In this document: piece after piece, positions 1 to 8,068 of the stretch
Layout of the letters: each line of letters begins with the position of its first letter
Position numbering within the stretch: position 1 is the first letter of the stretch
Assembly (NCBI GenBank): GCA_022792395.1
Contig: JAAWAX010000044.1
Coordinates: forward strand, 1-41,625
Length of the DNA stretch: 41,625 nucleotides
Direction of reading: 5' to 3'
DNA from: Clostridia bacterium
GTDB lineage: Bacteria > Bacillota > Clostridia > TANB77 > CAG-508
Position numbers and translations under genes: made by a program
Notes under the pieces: generated by a model
Seen by the model: only the letters and a program-made list of their open reading frames with translations
The model's database searches: none
What the model was told of the DNA's origin: nothing

Positions 1-2
1 AA

Positions 3-311
3 AAGGCTAATACTCAAACTAAACAACTTGATAATACAAGCACAAACATAGATAAAATTTTAGAAAGTTTAAAACCTACCAAACTAAACAAAAATAATAT
101 GATTATTTCAAACGAGGATGTCCAGAAAATCAAAAATTATACAAATGATAAAGATAATAACTATAAGATTGTTAGTAATGACCTATATAAAAATGGCATA
201 TTTGATAACAATGATAATGAAATTGCAAATAATATTGCTAGAAAAGTAACTATACCAGATGAACACAAGCAAACAAAAAATAAAAAGAAAAATAATGATA
301 CCAGATTTTAA
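3..311 (+). CDS. C-terminal fragment of unknown protein (possible mobilization protein)
   Basis: The frame is open from the left edge of the window and ends at a TAA at 309-311, so this is the 3' end of a gene whose start lies outside. The visible 102 residues are very rich in Asn, Lys, Asp and Ile and contain no catalytic motif. The tail is basic (KNKKKNNDTRF). It sits 16 bp upstream of a tnpV-type gene. In Tn4451-like and other mobilizable elements of Clostridia, tnpV often lies near relaxase genes, so a relaxase C-terminus is a reasonable inference, but nothing in this fragment proves it. Confidence 0.5.
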   Translation, partial: KANTQTKQLDNTSTNIDKILESLKPTKLNKNNMIISNEDVQKIKNYTNDKDNNYKIVSNDLYKNGIFDNNDNEIANNIARKVTIPDEHKQTKNKKKNNDTRF

Positions 312-327
312 AAGGAGGAAAAAAGCT

Positions 328-717
328 ATGAATAAGGAATTACAAAAAACAAAAATTGATGAAAGAACAGGCATTGAATATCGTCTACAAGGAGATTATT
401 ATATACCCAATATTGTTACACCTAAACAAGAAAAAAATGCTTTAAATAAATATGGAAGAATGAGATTAAATTATTTGAAAGAACACAAAAAAGCTGAATA
501 TACTATAATGCTAATGAACGGAACATTAAATACACATTTAAAAGAAATGCAAGAAACGGCTCAAAATAGAGTAGAACAGATAATTAACCAACTAAAAGAA
601 AAAAGCAATTTGACTGAAGATATGAAAAATACAGATATGCTTTATTGGGTAGGTACTATGAACTCTATAAAACATCAAGCTGAGGAGATTATATATAAAG
701 AGTTGATTTATGTATAA
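328..717 (+). CDS. tnpV: TnpV-family transposon-encoded protein
   Basis: A 129-residue protein. The start at 328 is set by AAAGGAGG at 311-318; an in-frame upstream ATG at 259 lies inside the preceding gene and has no ribosome binding site. The sequence follows the TnpV pattern: an N-terminal YRLQGDYYIPN block, then a LNYLKEHK stretch, then a C-terminal block with YWVGTMNSIKHQAEEII. TnpV proteins are carried by Tn4451/Tn4453-like and related mobilizable elements of Clostridia; their biochemical role is unclear. It marks the right part of a mobile element whose recombinase would lie to the left of this window. There is no in-frame CGG, so its codon use resembles the host. Confidence 0.85.
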   Translation: MNKELQKTKIDERTGIEYRLQGDYYIPNIVTPKQEKNALNKYGRMRLNYLKEHKKAEYTIMLMNGTLNTHLKEMQETAQNRVEQIINQLKEKSNLTEDMKNTDMLYWVGTMNSIKHQAEEIIYKELIYV

Positions 718-854
718 AAGTTGTTAAAGTAAATAAAATTTAGAAATCATTTGATATATCTCGAAACTTAGTTTTTTTTATGTAGATTTTTATAAAAAAA
801 TATGCTATAATGTAATTATAAACTGGCATAGCCAGAATGATAGGAGGTAGCACT

Positions 855-1070
855 ATGATGAAATGTGCTCGGTGTGGCGGAAAAGGTCAAGTGACCTGTC
901 GTTATTGTGATGGAAAGGGTTTTACCACTAAATCAAATCTAGCTCGTACAGTTCTTCTTTCTCTTCCTATGCTAAATGAAAAGCATACTTGTTCTATGTG
1001 TTCTGGAAGTGGTAAGATAAAATGTAGTAGCTGTGGTGGAACTGGCAAAAACTCTGGTTGGCACTACTGA
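855..1070 (+). CDS. Small DnaJ-type zinc-finger protein (four CxxCxGxG repeats)
   Basis: 71 residues, starting at the ATG at 855 after TAGGAGGT (841-848). It is essentially only a DnaJ cysteine-rich domain. Four CxxCxGxG motifs are visible (CARCGGKG, CRYCDGKG, CSMCSGSG, CSSCGGTG), with a spacer of about 25 residues between the second and third. In DnaJ these bind two zinc ions and help hold unfolded substrates. Here there is no J domain and no C-terminal substrate domain, so it is a free-standing zinc protein of unknown role. The gene is less AT-rich than its neighbours, uses an in-frame CGG (870-872), and has its own TATAAT-like box (near 804) and terminator. It looks like a self-contained acquired cassette. 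Confidence 0.8.
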   Translation: MMKCARCGGKGQVTCRYCDGKGFTTKSNLARTVLLSLPMLNEKHTCSMCSGSGKIKCSSCGGTGKNSGWHY

Positions 1071-1080
1071 TTTAAAGACG

Positions 1081-1111
1081 AAAAGCGTATGTGTAACAGC
1101 ATATGCTTTTT
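1081..1111 (+). terminator. Rho-independent terminator of the zinc-finger gene
   Basis: AAAGCGTATG and CATATGCTTT arms around a short loop are followed by a T-run, ten bases after the stop codon. Confidence 0.75.
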
Positions 1112-1220
1112 GTATTATAAGTGAGATTGTTGTCTTTGAGGAGGAAGGTCATAATTTATTATAGATTATATTACAATCTGAATATATGCAAAACAATTTA
1201 TAAATTTTATTTGAAATTTA

Positions 1221-1372
1221 TTGCAATTTATGAAAAATATGATATACTTTAATAAATTGATTGATATTTGTATCAATCGTCAAGAGAGCCGAAAAAAGTT
1301 GTAGATATCTACGTCAACGGCACCAAACAAAAAAATCATCGAACTATTATGTTTGATGATTCTTTCATTTTC
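1221..1372 (+). ncRNA. Candidate small structured RNA with promoter and terminator
   Basis: No convincing reading frame exists between 1112 and 1451, but a complete transcription unit can be read. TTGCAA (1221-1226), a 16-bp spacer and TATACT (1243-1248) form a promoter. Three stem-loops follow. The first is GATTGATA/TATCAATC with a TTTG loop (1259-1278). The second is GCCG/CGGC closing an inner GTTGTAG...CTACgtCAAC stem (1288-1321). The third is AATCATCGAAC/GTTTGATGATT (1334-1361), followed by TCTTTCATTTT as a terminator. The next gene is on the opposite strand, so this is not an upstream riboswitch for a plus-strand gene. I do not recognise an Rfam family. The terminator hairpin can also stop the acetyltransferase transcript coming from the right. 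Confidence 0.5.
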
Positions 1373-1377
1373 TTAAC

Positions 1378-1488
1378 TACTTTCTTATTTTATACATAGT
1401 TTAGTCTATGTTAAAATTTATAGGTAGTTAGTCTAATAATACCACTTAAAATTAATTATTGATATACTTTATAAATTCATACCTTGTA
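1378..1488. repeat. Direct repeat copy 1 (3' end and downstream flank of the acetyltransferase gene)
   Basis: About 110 bp starting TACTTTCTTATTTTATACAT and ending at ACCTTGTA. It recurs almost unchanged at 7831-7952. This copy includes the last 37 bp of the intact GNAT gene. Confidence 0.85.
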
Positions 1489-1904
1489 ATACCTTTGGGC
1501 CAATTTTCTATTTCCGCTATAAGTTTAAATCCTTGCTTTTCATAAAAACCTTTTGCTTGAAAATCTAATGTATAAAGATGTATTCCTACTAAATCTTCTT
1601 GTTTACAATATTCAGTAGCTTTATTTACTAAATGTGAGCCTATTTTATTTTCTCTAAAATTAGGATTTACATATAATATATCTATATCTAACCATTGCAT
1701 TTTTTTATGCGCTATTATTCCTCCTATAACTTGATTATCTAATAATGCATAAAATCCAAATGAATCATTATATCCTTTTTCTCTATATATTTGAAATATT
1801 GGATGTTCAGGATGATTTTTATTATTAAAATCTTTTATCCCTTTTCTTATAATTTCTTCATATTCTTTATTATTGCTTATTATTATATTTTGTTCTACAT
1901 TCAT
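1452..1904 (-). CDS. GNAT family N-acetyltransferase
   Basis: 150 residues. The start is the ATG at 1904, preceded by GGAGGTAAAATA; a longer frame to 1985 has no ribosome binding site. It has the GNAT fold signature: beta strands around WLDIDILYVNPNFR, then the acetyl-CoA pyrophosphate loop RENKIGS (a Q/R-x-x-G-x-G/A variant), and the C-terminal FYEKQGFK motif. This family transfers acetyl from acetyl-CoA to amines; the substrate cannot be read from the sequence. The gene is monocistronic. Its last 37 bp are duplicated at 7916-7952, so the locus has been copied or rearranged. Confidence 0.8.
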   Translation of the reverse strand: MNVEQNIIISNNKEYEEIIRKGIKDFNNKNHPEHPIFQIYREKGYNDSFGFYALLDNQVIGGIIAHKKMQWLDIDILYVNPNFRENKIGSHLVNKATEYCKQEDLVGIHLYTLDFQAKGFYEKQGFKLIAEIENWPKGITRYEFIKYINN

Positions 1905-2009
1905 TATTTTACCTCCAAAATTAATTACTATTTTAATATAACATAAAAAAATCGGAATAGCAACTTTGTAATTGTATTTTTTCAAATAATTGTTAAAATG
2001 TCAACAAAA

Positions 2010-2049
2010 AAATCATCAACATAACAGTCTGATGATTTTTTTGTTTTTT
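2010..2049. terminator. Bidirectional terminator between the exporter operon and the acetyltransferase gene
   Basis: AAATCATCA and TGATGATTT arms flanked by A- and T-runs form a strong hairpin. It lies about 100 bp beyond the stop of the YhgE-like gene on the minus strand. Confidence 0.7.
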
Positions 2050-2153
2050 ACTTTCTTCTAGAACCCTTGTAATAAAACTTATAATATAATTAAACGATTA
2101 GCGATTCAATTTATTAATTTGAACTCCCTATCTTTTTAGGTAATTCCTTTTAT

Positions 2154-3926
2154 CTATCTTTCTTCACCTATTTCAGGTTTTTGTGCTGGTAAAACTGCTT
2201 GTTCCTTTGAATTTTCACCAGTTTCTTGCTTTTTAATTGCATCCATAATCATAATAAATTTGACCTCACCATTATTATCGCCATTTAACATAGTAAAGTT
2301 ATTATATTCTTTTGATAATTCAGTTAATTTTTCAACACGTTCACTTACATCTTTTAAATCTCCATTCATATAATCACAAATCTTTTTAATTCCCTCTTCA
2401 TTGAAAGTTTTAATTCCTTCTGCCAATGTATTAGCACCTTTATTTAGGTCATCCACTCCATTTTTCAATGAATTTGTACCTTCTTTTAAATCACCTAATC
2501 CAACTGTCAATTGATTCAATCCTTCTCCTAAAGTATGCATCTGTGTCATTACTTGATTTTGTGCTTCTTCTTTTACCTTATCTGCCACTTGAGTAGCCAC
2601 TGTCCTAGCGACTTCTTTTGCCATTCCTTTTACTGTTGTTTCAATTGTTTGCGTAATGGATTGACCCATATTGCTAACTTCTTGTTGAATCATTTGCCCA
2701 GTAGTTGTTACTGCTGAAGTTGCCGAATTTTGAGCCACACTCAAAACAAGTGCTTTTTCATCATCTGATAAATTATCATAAGTTGGATTTCCTACTAAAC
2801 TGCTTAATGTTGTTGTCACACTTGAAGTTACAATACCTTTTGCCACATCTGCTGGTATAGAAACTCCTGCTATTTTATTATTTACTAATTTCGCAATATC
2901 TTCTCCATTGATAGCTGATGCAGCTGTTTCTCCAATTGCATTCAATGTATTGGCATCTAATGTCTGTCCTCCTTGACCATTCGCTAATTGATTCGTAGCT
3001 TTTGTAACTTCTGCTTGTATTTGTTTTGCACCATTGTAAGCTTTATTGCTTCCTTCTTTTAATTCTTTTGTTCCAGAAGCTAATTGGTTAGTCCCTTCTG
3101 CTAATGCTGTACTTCCTTCTTGAATTTGATTACTTGCTGTTTCTAAAGTATTTACTTGATTATATATTTCATCTAATTGATTAAAAAAATTCAAATCATC
3201 TTCTTCTAAAACTTTTGGCGTTACAAAAGTAACAATATTACCTAATTCAAATTCAGTAGCATCCATTGTTATGTCAATGCTATCTGGTATTTCTAAATCA
3301 TTTCTATGAATATTTAAACTTTGTTGTAATCCTGGTAAGGCAATCCCCATTACAAATGTTTTGCTTCCATCGTTAATCACTTTTCCGTTGGATATTTCTA
3401 TATTTTTATGATTATCATTTTGTAAAATGGTTCCTGCCACAGCTACAAAAGGTGTATACATCTTTTCCTTTTTTCCGTTGATACTTACTATATGCTCATC
3501 TTTGTTTGTATATTGTATTTTTATTTTTACATGTCCTGTTTTTCCGACTATTTCTTCTGCTTTTACTTCTTTTCCTTCTAATTCGTATTTTACTTCACAT
3601 TCAATTGGTAAATCTTTTTGACTTTCTCCTTGATAATAGATATCCTTTTTGTCTGCTTCCCAAACTAAATCATTTCCATTTTGTGAAAATTCTTCTTCTC
3701 CCTTTGTGTTTTCAATATTTATTAAATCAGAGATATCATGAATCAATTCTAATTCTTCATCATTCTCAAGATGCGTACTTACCATGGTTTGATAATTCTC
3801 TCCATAAGCATTCATTTTAGCATACACGGTTTCATCTTTTGTAAAAGCAAATACTGGCATACTATAGGCACACATCGTGCATAATAACGTACTTGCCATA
3901 ATTCTTCTTTTTCTTTTTAAATTCAT
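2154..3926 (-). CDS. Secreted YhgE/Pip-like coiled-coil protein, partner of the MMPL exporter
   Basis: 590 residues. An N-terminal signal peptide (KRKRR, a hydrophobic stretch, then SMPVFA) predicts export. Residues about 30-250 form a beta-rich domain. Residues about 255-530 are heptad-like with repeated L-x-x-G-x-x-x-L units (LAEGTNQLASGTKELKEG), the pattern of YhgE/Pip extracellular domains. No C-terminal membrane anchor is visible. The gene starts 15 bp after the MMPL transporter stops, so the two are one operon. In Firmicutes such secreted coiled-coil proteins often accompany RND/MMPL transporters. A periplasm-like adaptor or extracellular helper role is inference. The 106 bp downstream hold a terminator. 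Confidence 0.7.
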   Translation of the reverse strand: MNLKRKRRIMASTLLCTMCAYSMPVFAFTKDETVYAKMNAYGENYQTMVSTHLENDEELELIHDISDLINIENTKGEEEFSQNGNDLVWEADKKDIYYQGESQKDLPIECEVKYELEGKEVKAEEIVGKTGHVKIKIQYTNKDEHIVSINGKKEKMYTPFVAVAGTILQNDNHKNIEISNGKVINDGSKTFVMGIALPGLQQSLNIHRNDLEIPDSIDITMDATEFELGNIVTFVTPKVLEEDDLNFFNQLDEIYNQVNTLETASNQIQEGSTALAEGTNQLASGTKELKEGSNKAYNGAKQIQAEVTKATNQLANGQGGQTLDANTLNAIGETAASAINGEDIAKLVNNKIAGVSIPADVAKGIVTSSVTTTLSSLVGNPTYDNLSDDEKALVLSVAQNSATSAVTTTGQMIQQEVSNMGQSITQTIETTVKGMAKEVARTVATQVADKVKEEAQNQVMTQMHTLGEGLNQLTVGLGDLKEGTNSLKNGVDDLNKGANTLAEGIKTFNEEGIKKICDYMNGDLKDVSERVEKLTELSKEYNNFTMLNGDNNGEVKFIMIMDAIKKQETGENSKEQAVLPAQKPEIGEER

Positions 3927-3941
3927 TTTTATCCTTCCTTT

Positions 3942-6005
3942 CTAAACTCTCATTTTACTAGTTGTTTTACAAATTAGTTTATCAAATACGATTAAAAATG
4001 CTGGTAACACACTAATTACTACAACCATACTGATGATAGCTCCTCTTGACATTAGCGTACAAAGTGACCCTATCATTTCTATTTTGGAATAAGCTCCCAC
4101 TCCAAAAGTTGCTCCAAAGAAACATAATCCACTTACAATAATGGAACTAATAGAACTTTCTAATGCTTCACCTACTGCTTCTTTCTTTTCTTTTCCATTT
4201 TTTCGATTGCTGATATATTTGGTTGTAATTAAAATAGCATAATCTATTGTCGCACCTAATTGAATCGTTCCTATTATAATAGAGGCTACAAATGGTAATG
4301 TCGTATTCGTAAAGAATGGTATTCCCATATTAATAAAAATGGCAAATTCAATCACAATAATTAAAATAATTGGTAAAGAAATTGATTTTAATACCATTAT
4401 CATGATAATAAATATAACTCCTATGGAAACGATGTTAACACTATTAAAATCATGGTCACTAATTTCTACTAAATCCTTCATTAGTGGTCCTTCTCCTGCT
4501 AATATTGCTTTTTCATCATAAGATTTAATAATTTCATTTACTTTCGTAATTTGATGATTTAGTTCATCGGTTGCCATTTCATATTTTGAGTTAATAATTA
4601 TCATTTGATATTTATCATTTTTAAAATTACTACTAATATCTTGTGGTAACATACTTTCTGGTATGTTTCCTGCTATTTTAGAATAACCTAATGTCCATTC
4701 AATTCCTTCTACTTCTTCTATTTTATCTAACATTTCATTTACTTTATAGTCTGGAATATCTTTGTCTACTAACAATACTTCTGCTGATACAATATTAAAT
4801 TTTTCTTGTAATGCTTGATTAGCTTCTACACTTTTTAAGGTATCTGGCAATGATTTATCTAAATTATAATATACTTCTGTATGTGTATAGCCATAAATGG
4901 CTATTGGTAAAATAACGATAAATATTACGATAATTGCTTTATAATGTTTTATCGTAAAGTTTTTAATTCCCATAAATTTAGGCATAATTTCTTTGTGTCT
5001 GGTTTTTTCTATTAAATTATCAAAAGTTAGTAGCATAGCTGGTAAAACGGTTATAACACAAATTACTCCCAATAAAACTCCTTTTGCCATAACAATTCCT
5101 ATGTCTTTTCCTAATGTTAAATTCATGCTACATAGTGCTAAAAATCCTGCTATAGTTGTTAAAGAACTTCCCATAACTGATACCATTGTTTTGCTAATAG
5201 CTTCTGCCATTGCCTTGTTTTTATCTTTGTAATTTTTTTGTTCTGCTTTATAACTATGATATAGGAATATCGCAAAATCCATGGTTACTCCTAATTGAAG
5301 TACACTACTTATCGCTTTTGTAATATAAGAAATTTGTCCTAAAAAGATATTACTTCCCATATTATAAAGAATTGCTATTCCTATATTAACTAATAAAAAT
5401 ATGGGTGCTACATAAGAGTCTAATGCGATTTGTAAAACAATAATACATAAAATAACCGCTATCACTACATAAATAGCAATTTCTGAATTGGATAAGTCTC
5501 TTGTGTCTAATATGGTAGCTGACATACCACTTATTTTACATTGTTCTGTTGTTATTTTTCTTAAAGTTTCAATGGTTTTCATTGTGGTATCTGATGAAAT
5601 TCCTTCTTTAAAAGTAGCCAATAATACGGTATCTCCATCTTTATAAATTTTATCTTTTATTTCATCTGGTATCATTTTGATTGGAATACTTGTTCCAATA
5701 ACATCTGCTATTCCTATTACTTTTTCTACATTATCAATTTCTTTTATTTTATCTTCTAATTGTACAATATCTTTTGTTTTCATGTTTTCTAGTACAATCA
5801 TAGAAAATGACCCCATATTGAACTCTTCAGATAATATGTTTTCACCTTGTATCGTTTCAATGTCTTCGGGTAAATATACTAAAATATCATAATTAATTCT
5901 TGTTAACTTCATTCCTATGATAGCTGGAATTAATAATAAGAGTGCTACTATTAATATGACTTTCCTATGTTTGCACACAAACTCTCCTAATTTACGTTGA
6001 AACAT
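3942..6005 (-). CDS. MMPL/RND-family exporter
   Basis: 687 residues with the duplicated RND layout: one membrane helix near residues 14-32, a soluble loop to about 170, five helices to about 335, then the same order again (helix about 355-375, loop, five helices to the C-terminus). The length fits the single-polypeptide MMPL/HpnN-like exporters of Firmicutes, which use proton motive force to export lipids or hydrophobic drugs. The substrate is unknown. It is first in a two-gene operon with the secreted YhgE-like protein and divergent from a TetR regulator. The intergenic region holds two TetR-type palindromes, so it is probably induced by its substrate. GCTCCTTT on the plus strand (6010-6017) supplies the AAAGGAGC binding site. 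Confidence 0.85.
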   Translation of the reverse strand: MFQRKLGEFVCKHRKVILIVALLLLIPAIIGMKLTRINYDILVYLPEDIETIQGENILSEEFNMGSFSMIVLENMKTKDIVQLEDKIKEIDNVEKVIGIADVIGTSIPIKMIPDEIKDKIYKDGDTVLLATFKEGISSDTTMKTIETLRKITTEQCKISGMSATILDTRDLSNSEIAIYVVIAVILCIIVLQIALDSYVAPIFLLVNIGIAILYNMGSNIFLGQISYITKAISSVLQLGVTMDFAIFLYHSYKAEQKNYKDKNKAMAEAISKTMVSVMGSSLTTIAGFLALCSMNLTLGKDIGIVMAKGVLLGVICVITVLPAMLLTFDNLIEKTRHKEIMPKFMGIKNFTIKHYKAIIVIFIVILPIAIYGYTHTEVYYNLDKSLPDTLKSVEANQALQEKFNIVSAEVLLVDKDIPDYKVNEMLDKIEEVEGIEWTLGYSKIAGNIPESMLPQDISSNFKNDKYQMIIINSKYEMATDELNHQITKVNEIIKSYDEKAILAGEGPLMKDLVEISDHDFNSVNIVSIGVIFIIMIMVLKSISLPIILIIVIEFAIFINMGIPFFTNTTLPFVASIIIGTIQLGATIDYAILITTKYISNRKNGKEKKEAVGEALESSISSIIVSGLCFFGATFGVGAYSKIEMIGSLCTLMSRGAIISMVVVISVLPAFLIVFDKLICKTTSKMRV

Positions 6006-6025
6006 TTTTACGCTCCTTTCTCTTT

Positions 6026-6042
6026 AATGACTGTTAGTCATT
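6026..6042. promoter_or_regulatory. TetR operator 1
   Basis: Perfect palindrome AATGACTGTTAGTCATT between the divergent exporter and tetR genes. The same half-site recurs in operator 2, 36 bp away centre to centre. Confidence 0.7.
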
Positions 6043-6063
6043 TTGTATATTATATTACTTTTA

Positions 6064-6076
6064 TGACCATTGGTCA
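6064..6076. promoter_or_regulatory. TetR operator 2
   Basis: Perfect palindrome TGACCATTGGTCA, related to operator 1 (TGACT-GTT-AGTCA). The two sites flank an AT-rich stretch that carries TATAAT-like boxes for both directions, so binding would repress both genes. Confidence 0.7.
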
Positions 6077-6144
6077 ATACTTTTTATTATTTTTATTGCT
6101 TATTTTTCTTTTTTATGCCATAATAATTATGATTGGAGGATATT

Positions 6145-6738
6145 ATGGGAATTGCAGAACAAAAAAATGAAAAAGAAAATAGACTATTAAATACCGCTTT
6201 TAAGCTATTTACGGAAAAAGGAATTAAAAGTACATCCATTCAAGAAATTGTGGATAATGCTAATGTGGCAAAAGGTACTTTTTATTTATATTTCAAAGAT
6301 AAATATGAAATCCGTGATGTATTAATTACTAAAAAATCAGAAAAATTATTTTCAGAAGCCTTAACAAAAATGAGAAAAAACTATCTTCAAGATTTTTCTG
6401 ACCAAATTATTTTCATTATCAATTATGTAATAGATGAACTTGCTAAAAATCCGCTTCTTTTAAAATTTATTTCTAAAAACTTATCTTGGGGTGTTTACAA
6501 CGAAACGATTATTAAACTGTACGATAAACCAGAAACCAAAGAAGATGGTTTGTATGCTTTGTTTTTAAAAGGAGTAGAAGAAAATCATATAAAATTAAAA
6601 AATCCTAAAGTTACTTTGTTCATGATAATAGAGTTAGTAAGTTCTACTTGCTTTGATTCTATCTTGTATAAAAATCCTTTGCCAATCGAAGAATACAAGC
6701 CTTTCTTATATGATGCCATTCGTAGTTTTTTAAAATGA
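6145..6738 (+). CDS. TetR/AcrR-family transcriptional repressor
   Basis: 197 residues. The start at 6145 follows TTGGAGGA (6133-6140). The N-terminal helix-turn-helix is canonical: TAFKLFTEKGIKSTSIQEI, then VAKGTFYLYFKDK. The C-terminal ligand domain is alpha-helical and specific to this protein. It is divergent from the MMPL operon with two palindromic operators between them, so it most likely represses the exporter and itself, and is released by an exported compound. The ligand is unknown. Confidence 0.88.
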   Translation: MGIAEQKNEKENRLLNTAFKLFTEKGIKSTSIQEIVDNANVAKGTFYLYFKDKYEIRDVLITKKSEKLFSEALTKMRKNYLQDFSDQIIFIINYVIDELAKNPLLLKFISKNLSWGVYNETIIKLYDKPETKEDGLYALFLKGVEENHIKLKNPKVTLFMIIELVSSTCFDSILYKNPLPIEEYKPFLYDAIRSFLK

Positions 6739-6758
6739 TTGTTTCCAAATTTTTAAAA

Positions 6759-6797
6759 ACTTCCCCACTGGTTTCTTAAGTTTAAATGGGGAATTTT
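6759..6797. repeat. Palindromic hairpin family, copy A (short form), acting as tetR terminator
   Basis: CTTCCCCACTGGTTT followed by AAATGGGGAATTTTTT forms a stem of seven pairs (TTCCCCA/TGGGGAA) and a T-run. The left arm shares CTTCCCCACTGGTT with copies B (9131-9210) and C (26722-26788). This one has lost most of the right arm. Confidence 0.65.
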
Positions 6798-6825
6798 TTG
6801 TAATAATGTTTAATTTGATTAAATA

Positions 6826-6872
6826 CAAAAAAACACCCTCCTTGATATTTTTATCATAGGAGGATTTTTTTA
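6826..6872. terminator. Bidirectional terminator
   Basis: ACCCTCCTTGATA and TATCATAGGAGG arms around TTTT, flanked by A- and T-runs. It is the second hairpin in the 388-bp gap between tetR and the next gene; the rest of that gap is AT-rich with no coding signal. Confidence 0.7.
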
Positions 6873-7020
6873 CACAACTTTTATAACAATCTTATACTCA
6901 TTGTATATTTTTATTGTTTAAGTTGTTTCCTTTAATTTTTTTATTTTCGTTTTATTCAATAATATCATCATAATATTTTTCAAGTTTTCTTAATTATGTT
7001 ATTATTGCTTACCATTAAAC

Positions 7021-7049
7021 TTTACATTTTATGTAAAATATTTTATAAT
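7021..7049 (+). promoter_or_regulatory. Promoter of the 207-aa gene with a dyad in the spacer
   Basis: TTTACA (7021-7026), 17-bp spacer, TATAAT (7044-7049). The -35 box and spacer form the inverted repeat TTTACAT-TTT-ATGTAAA (7021-7037), a possible operator. A second stem, GACAGT/ACTGTC (7070-7087), lies in the leader. Confidence 0.65.
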
Positions 7050-7126
7050 AATATATATAGTATATGTGACAGTCAAGAAACTGTCAAAACATCATAAACA
7101 AAAAACAATTTAAGGAGGACTATATT

Positions 7127-7750
7127 ATGATGAACATTGAAAATTTGGTTTCTGGTATTCGTAATGGTAACGAGTGTCTGATTCACAAGGATAGTGTGGG
7201 ACAGGTTCGTGAGAACTGTGTCTATGCAAAAAACCTAGCTGAAGTTCCTGCTTTCCTATTGGAGGATGGTGCTGTTGAAGCTAATGCTGATGGCTCCATT
7301 ACCCTCTATGCAGTCGAGTGCCCCGCTACACGTAACTTCCCTGTGTATGTTTGCTATGAGCCTGTATCCGAGGAAAATCGCGATAAGGTACCTGGCAATT
7401 ACGGTGCTTGGTCCAAGGATAACGGCGATGCTACCCTCCGGGTGGTCGATGGTAGGTGCTATAACTTGCCTACTACTATCAGTGCTTCTCTTATGACCGA
7501 AGAAATTCCTGAATGGGTTATTTCTGCTGGCTTCCTTGTGAACCGCAAAGGTAATACCTATGAGATAACCCGCACAGATGCTAATGGCGAGGTACGTACT
7601 GGTTGCATTGGCAAATCTATGTGGATGCAGTACAGAAAAGGCAAAGTCAACATACTGAACTTAAATGAGCCTTCTGCCTCTGAATACATTTTAACTCACG
7701 ATGGCAAGGATGTCGGTGTTCTGGTCGAACTGTTGGCTGACCTAATCTAA
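7127..7750 (+). CDS. Hypothetical protein, compositionally foreign (207 aa)
   Basis: Not recognised. It starts with ATGATG after AAGGAGGA (7112-7119). There is no signal peptide, membrane helix or clear family motif. The middle holds a Cys/Trp-containing beta-rich stretch (AVECPATRNFPVYVCYEP, then NYGAWSKDNGDATLRVVDG). Its base composition is clearly higher in GC than the surrounding genes, with codons such as GCC, CGC and GGC that neighbours rarely use, and it contains one in-frame CGG (7439-7441). It has its own promoter and its own terminator, and is followed directly by a duplicated chromosomal flank. It looks like a single-gene cassette acquired from another host. The function is unknown. 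Confidence 0.7.
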   Translation: MMNIENLVSGIRNGNECLIHKDSVGQVRENCVYAKNLAEVPAFLLEDGAVEANADGSITLYAVECPATRNFPVYVCYEPVSEENRDKVPGNYGAWSKDNGDATLRVVDGRCYNLPTTISASLMTEEIPEWVISAGFLVNRKGNTYEITRTDANGEVRTGCIGKSMWMQYRKGKVNILNLNEPSASEYILTHDGKDVGVLVELLADLI

Positions 7751-7788
7751 CCTTAAACCAATCTAAAGGAAGTTTTATTAGCTAAATT

Positions 7789-7826
7789 TAGGTAAGCACT
7801 TTTCCCGATGGAGAAGTGCTTTTTCT
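7789..7826 (+). terminator. Terminator of the 207-aa gene
   Basis: AAGCACTTTTC and GAGAAGTGCTTTTTC form a GC-containing stem and T-run directly after the gene and just before the direct repeat at 7831. Confidence 0.75.
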
Positions 7827-7830
7827 TGAT

Positions 7831-7952
7831 TACTTTCTTATTTTATACATAGTTTAGTCTATGTTAAATTTTATAGGAAGTTAGTCTACTTAATAAATAA
7901 TAATACCACTTAAAATTAATTATCGATATACTTTATAAATTCATACCTTGTA
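7831..7952. repeat. Direct repeat copy 2 (acetyltransferase flank)
   Basis: Nearly identical to 1378-1488, with an 11-12 bp insertion around 7890 and a few substitutions. It starts TACTTTCTTATTTTATACAT and ends ACCTTGTA. The 318-bp gap here (7751-8068) otherwise holds a terminator and an AT-rich hairpin near 7970-8000. Confidence 0.85.
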
Positions 7953-7954
7953 CC
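7914..7954 (-). pseudogene. Remnant of a second acetyltransferase gene (3' end only)
   Basis: On the minus strand this reads GTRYEFIKYIDN followed by a stop, matching the last residues (TRYEFIKYINN) of the intact GNAT gene at 1452-1904, with one N-to-D change. Homology stops at 7952. It is therefore the 3' stump of a duplicated or recombined gene, too short to be functional. Confidence 0.7.
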
Positions 7955-8068
7955 ACTTTTTTGAATTTATAGTTCGATTTTTTAAACTATAACTATAATT
8001 CAAAGAATCTTTATTAACTTCATCATACTTTTTATCTTTTTTCATATCATTTATATGAGGTGTTTCTT

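Noticed and set aside
1112..1220. Small gene after GAGGAGGAAGG near 1138-1148
   Set aside because: No start codon at suitable spacing opens a frame of useful length; it may be a decayed gene start.
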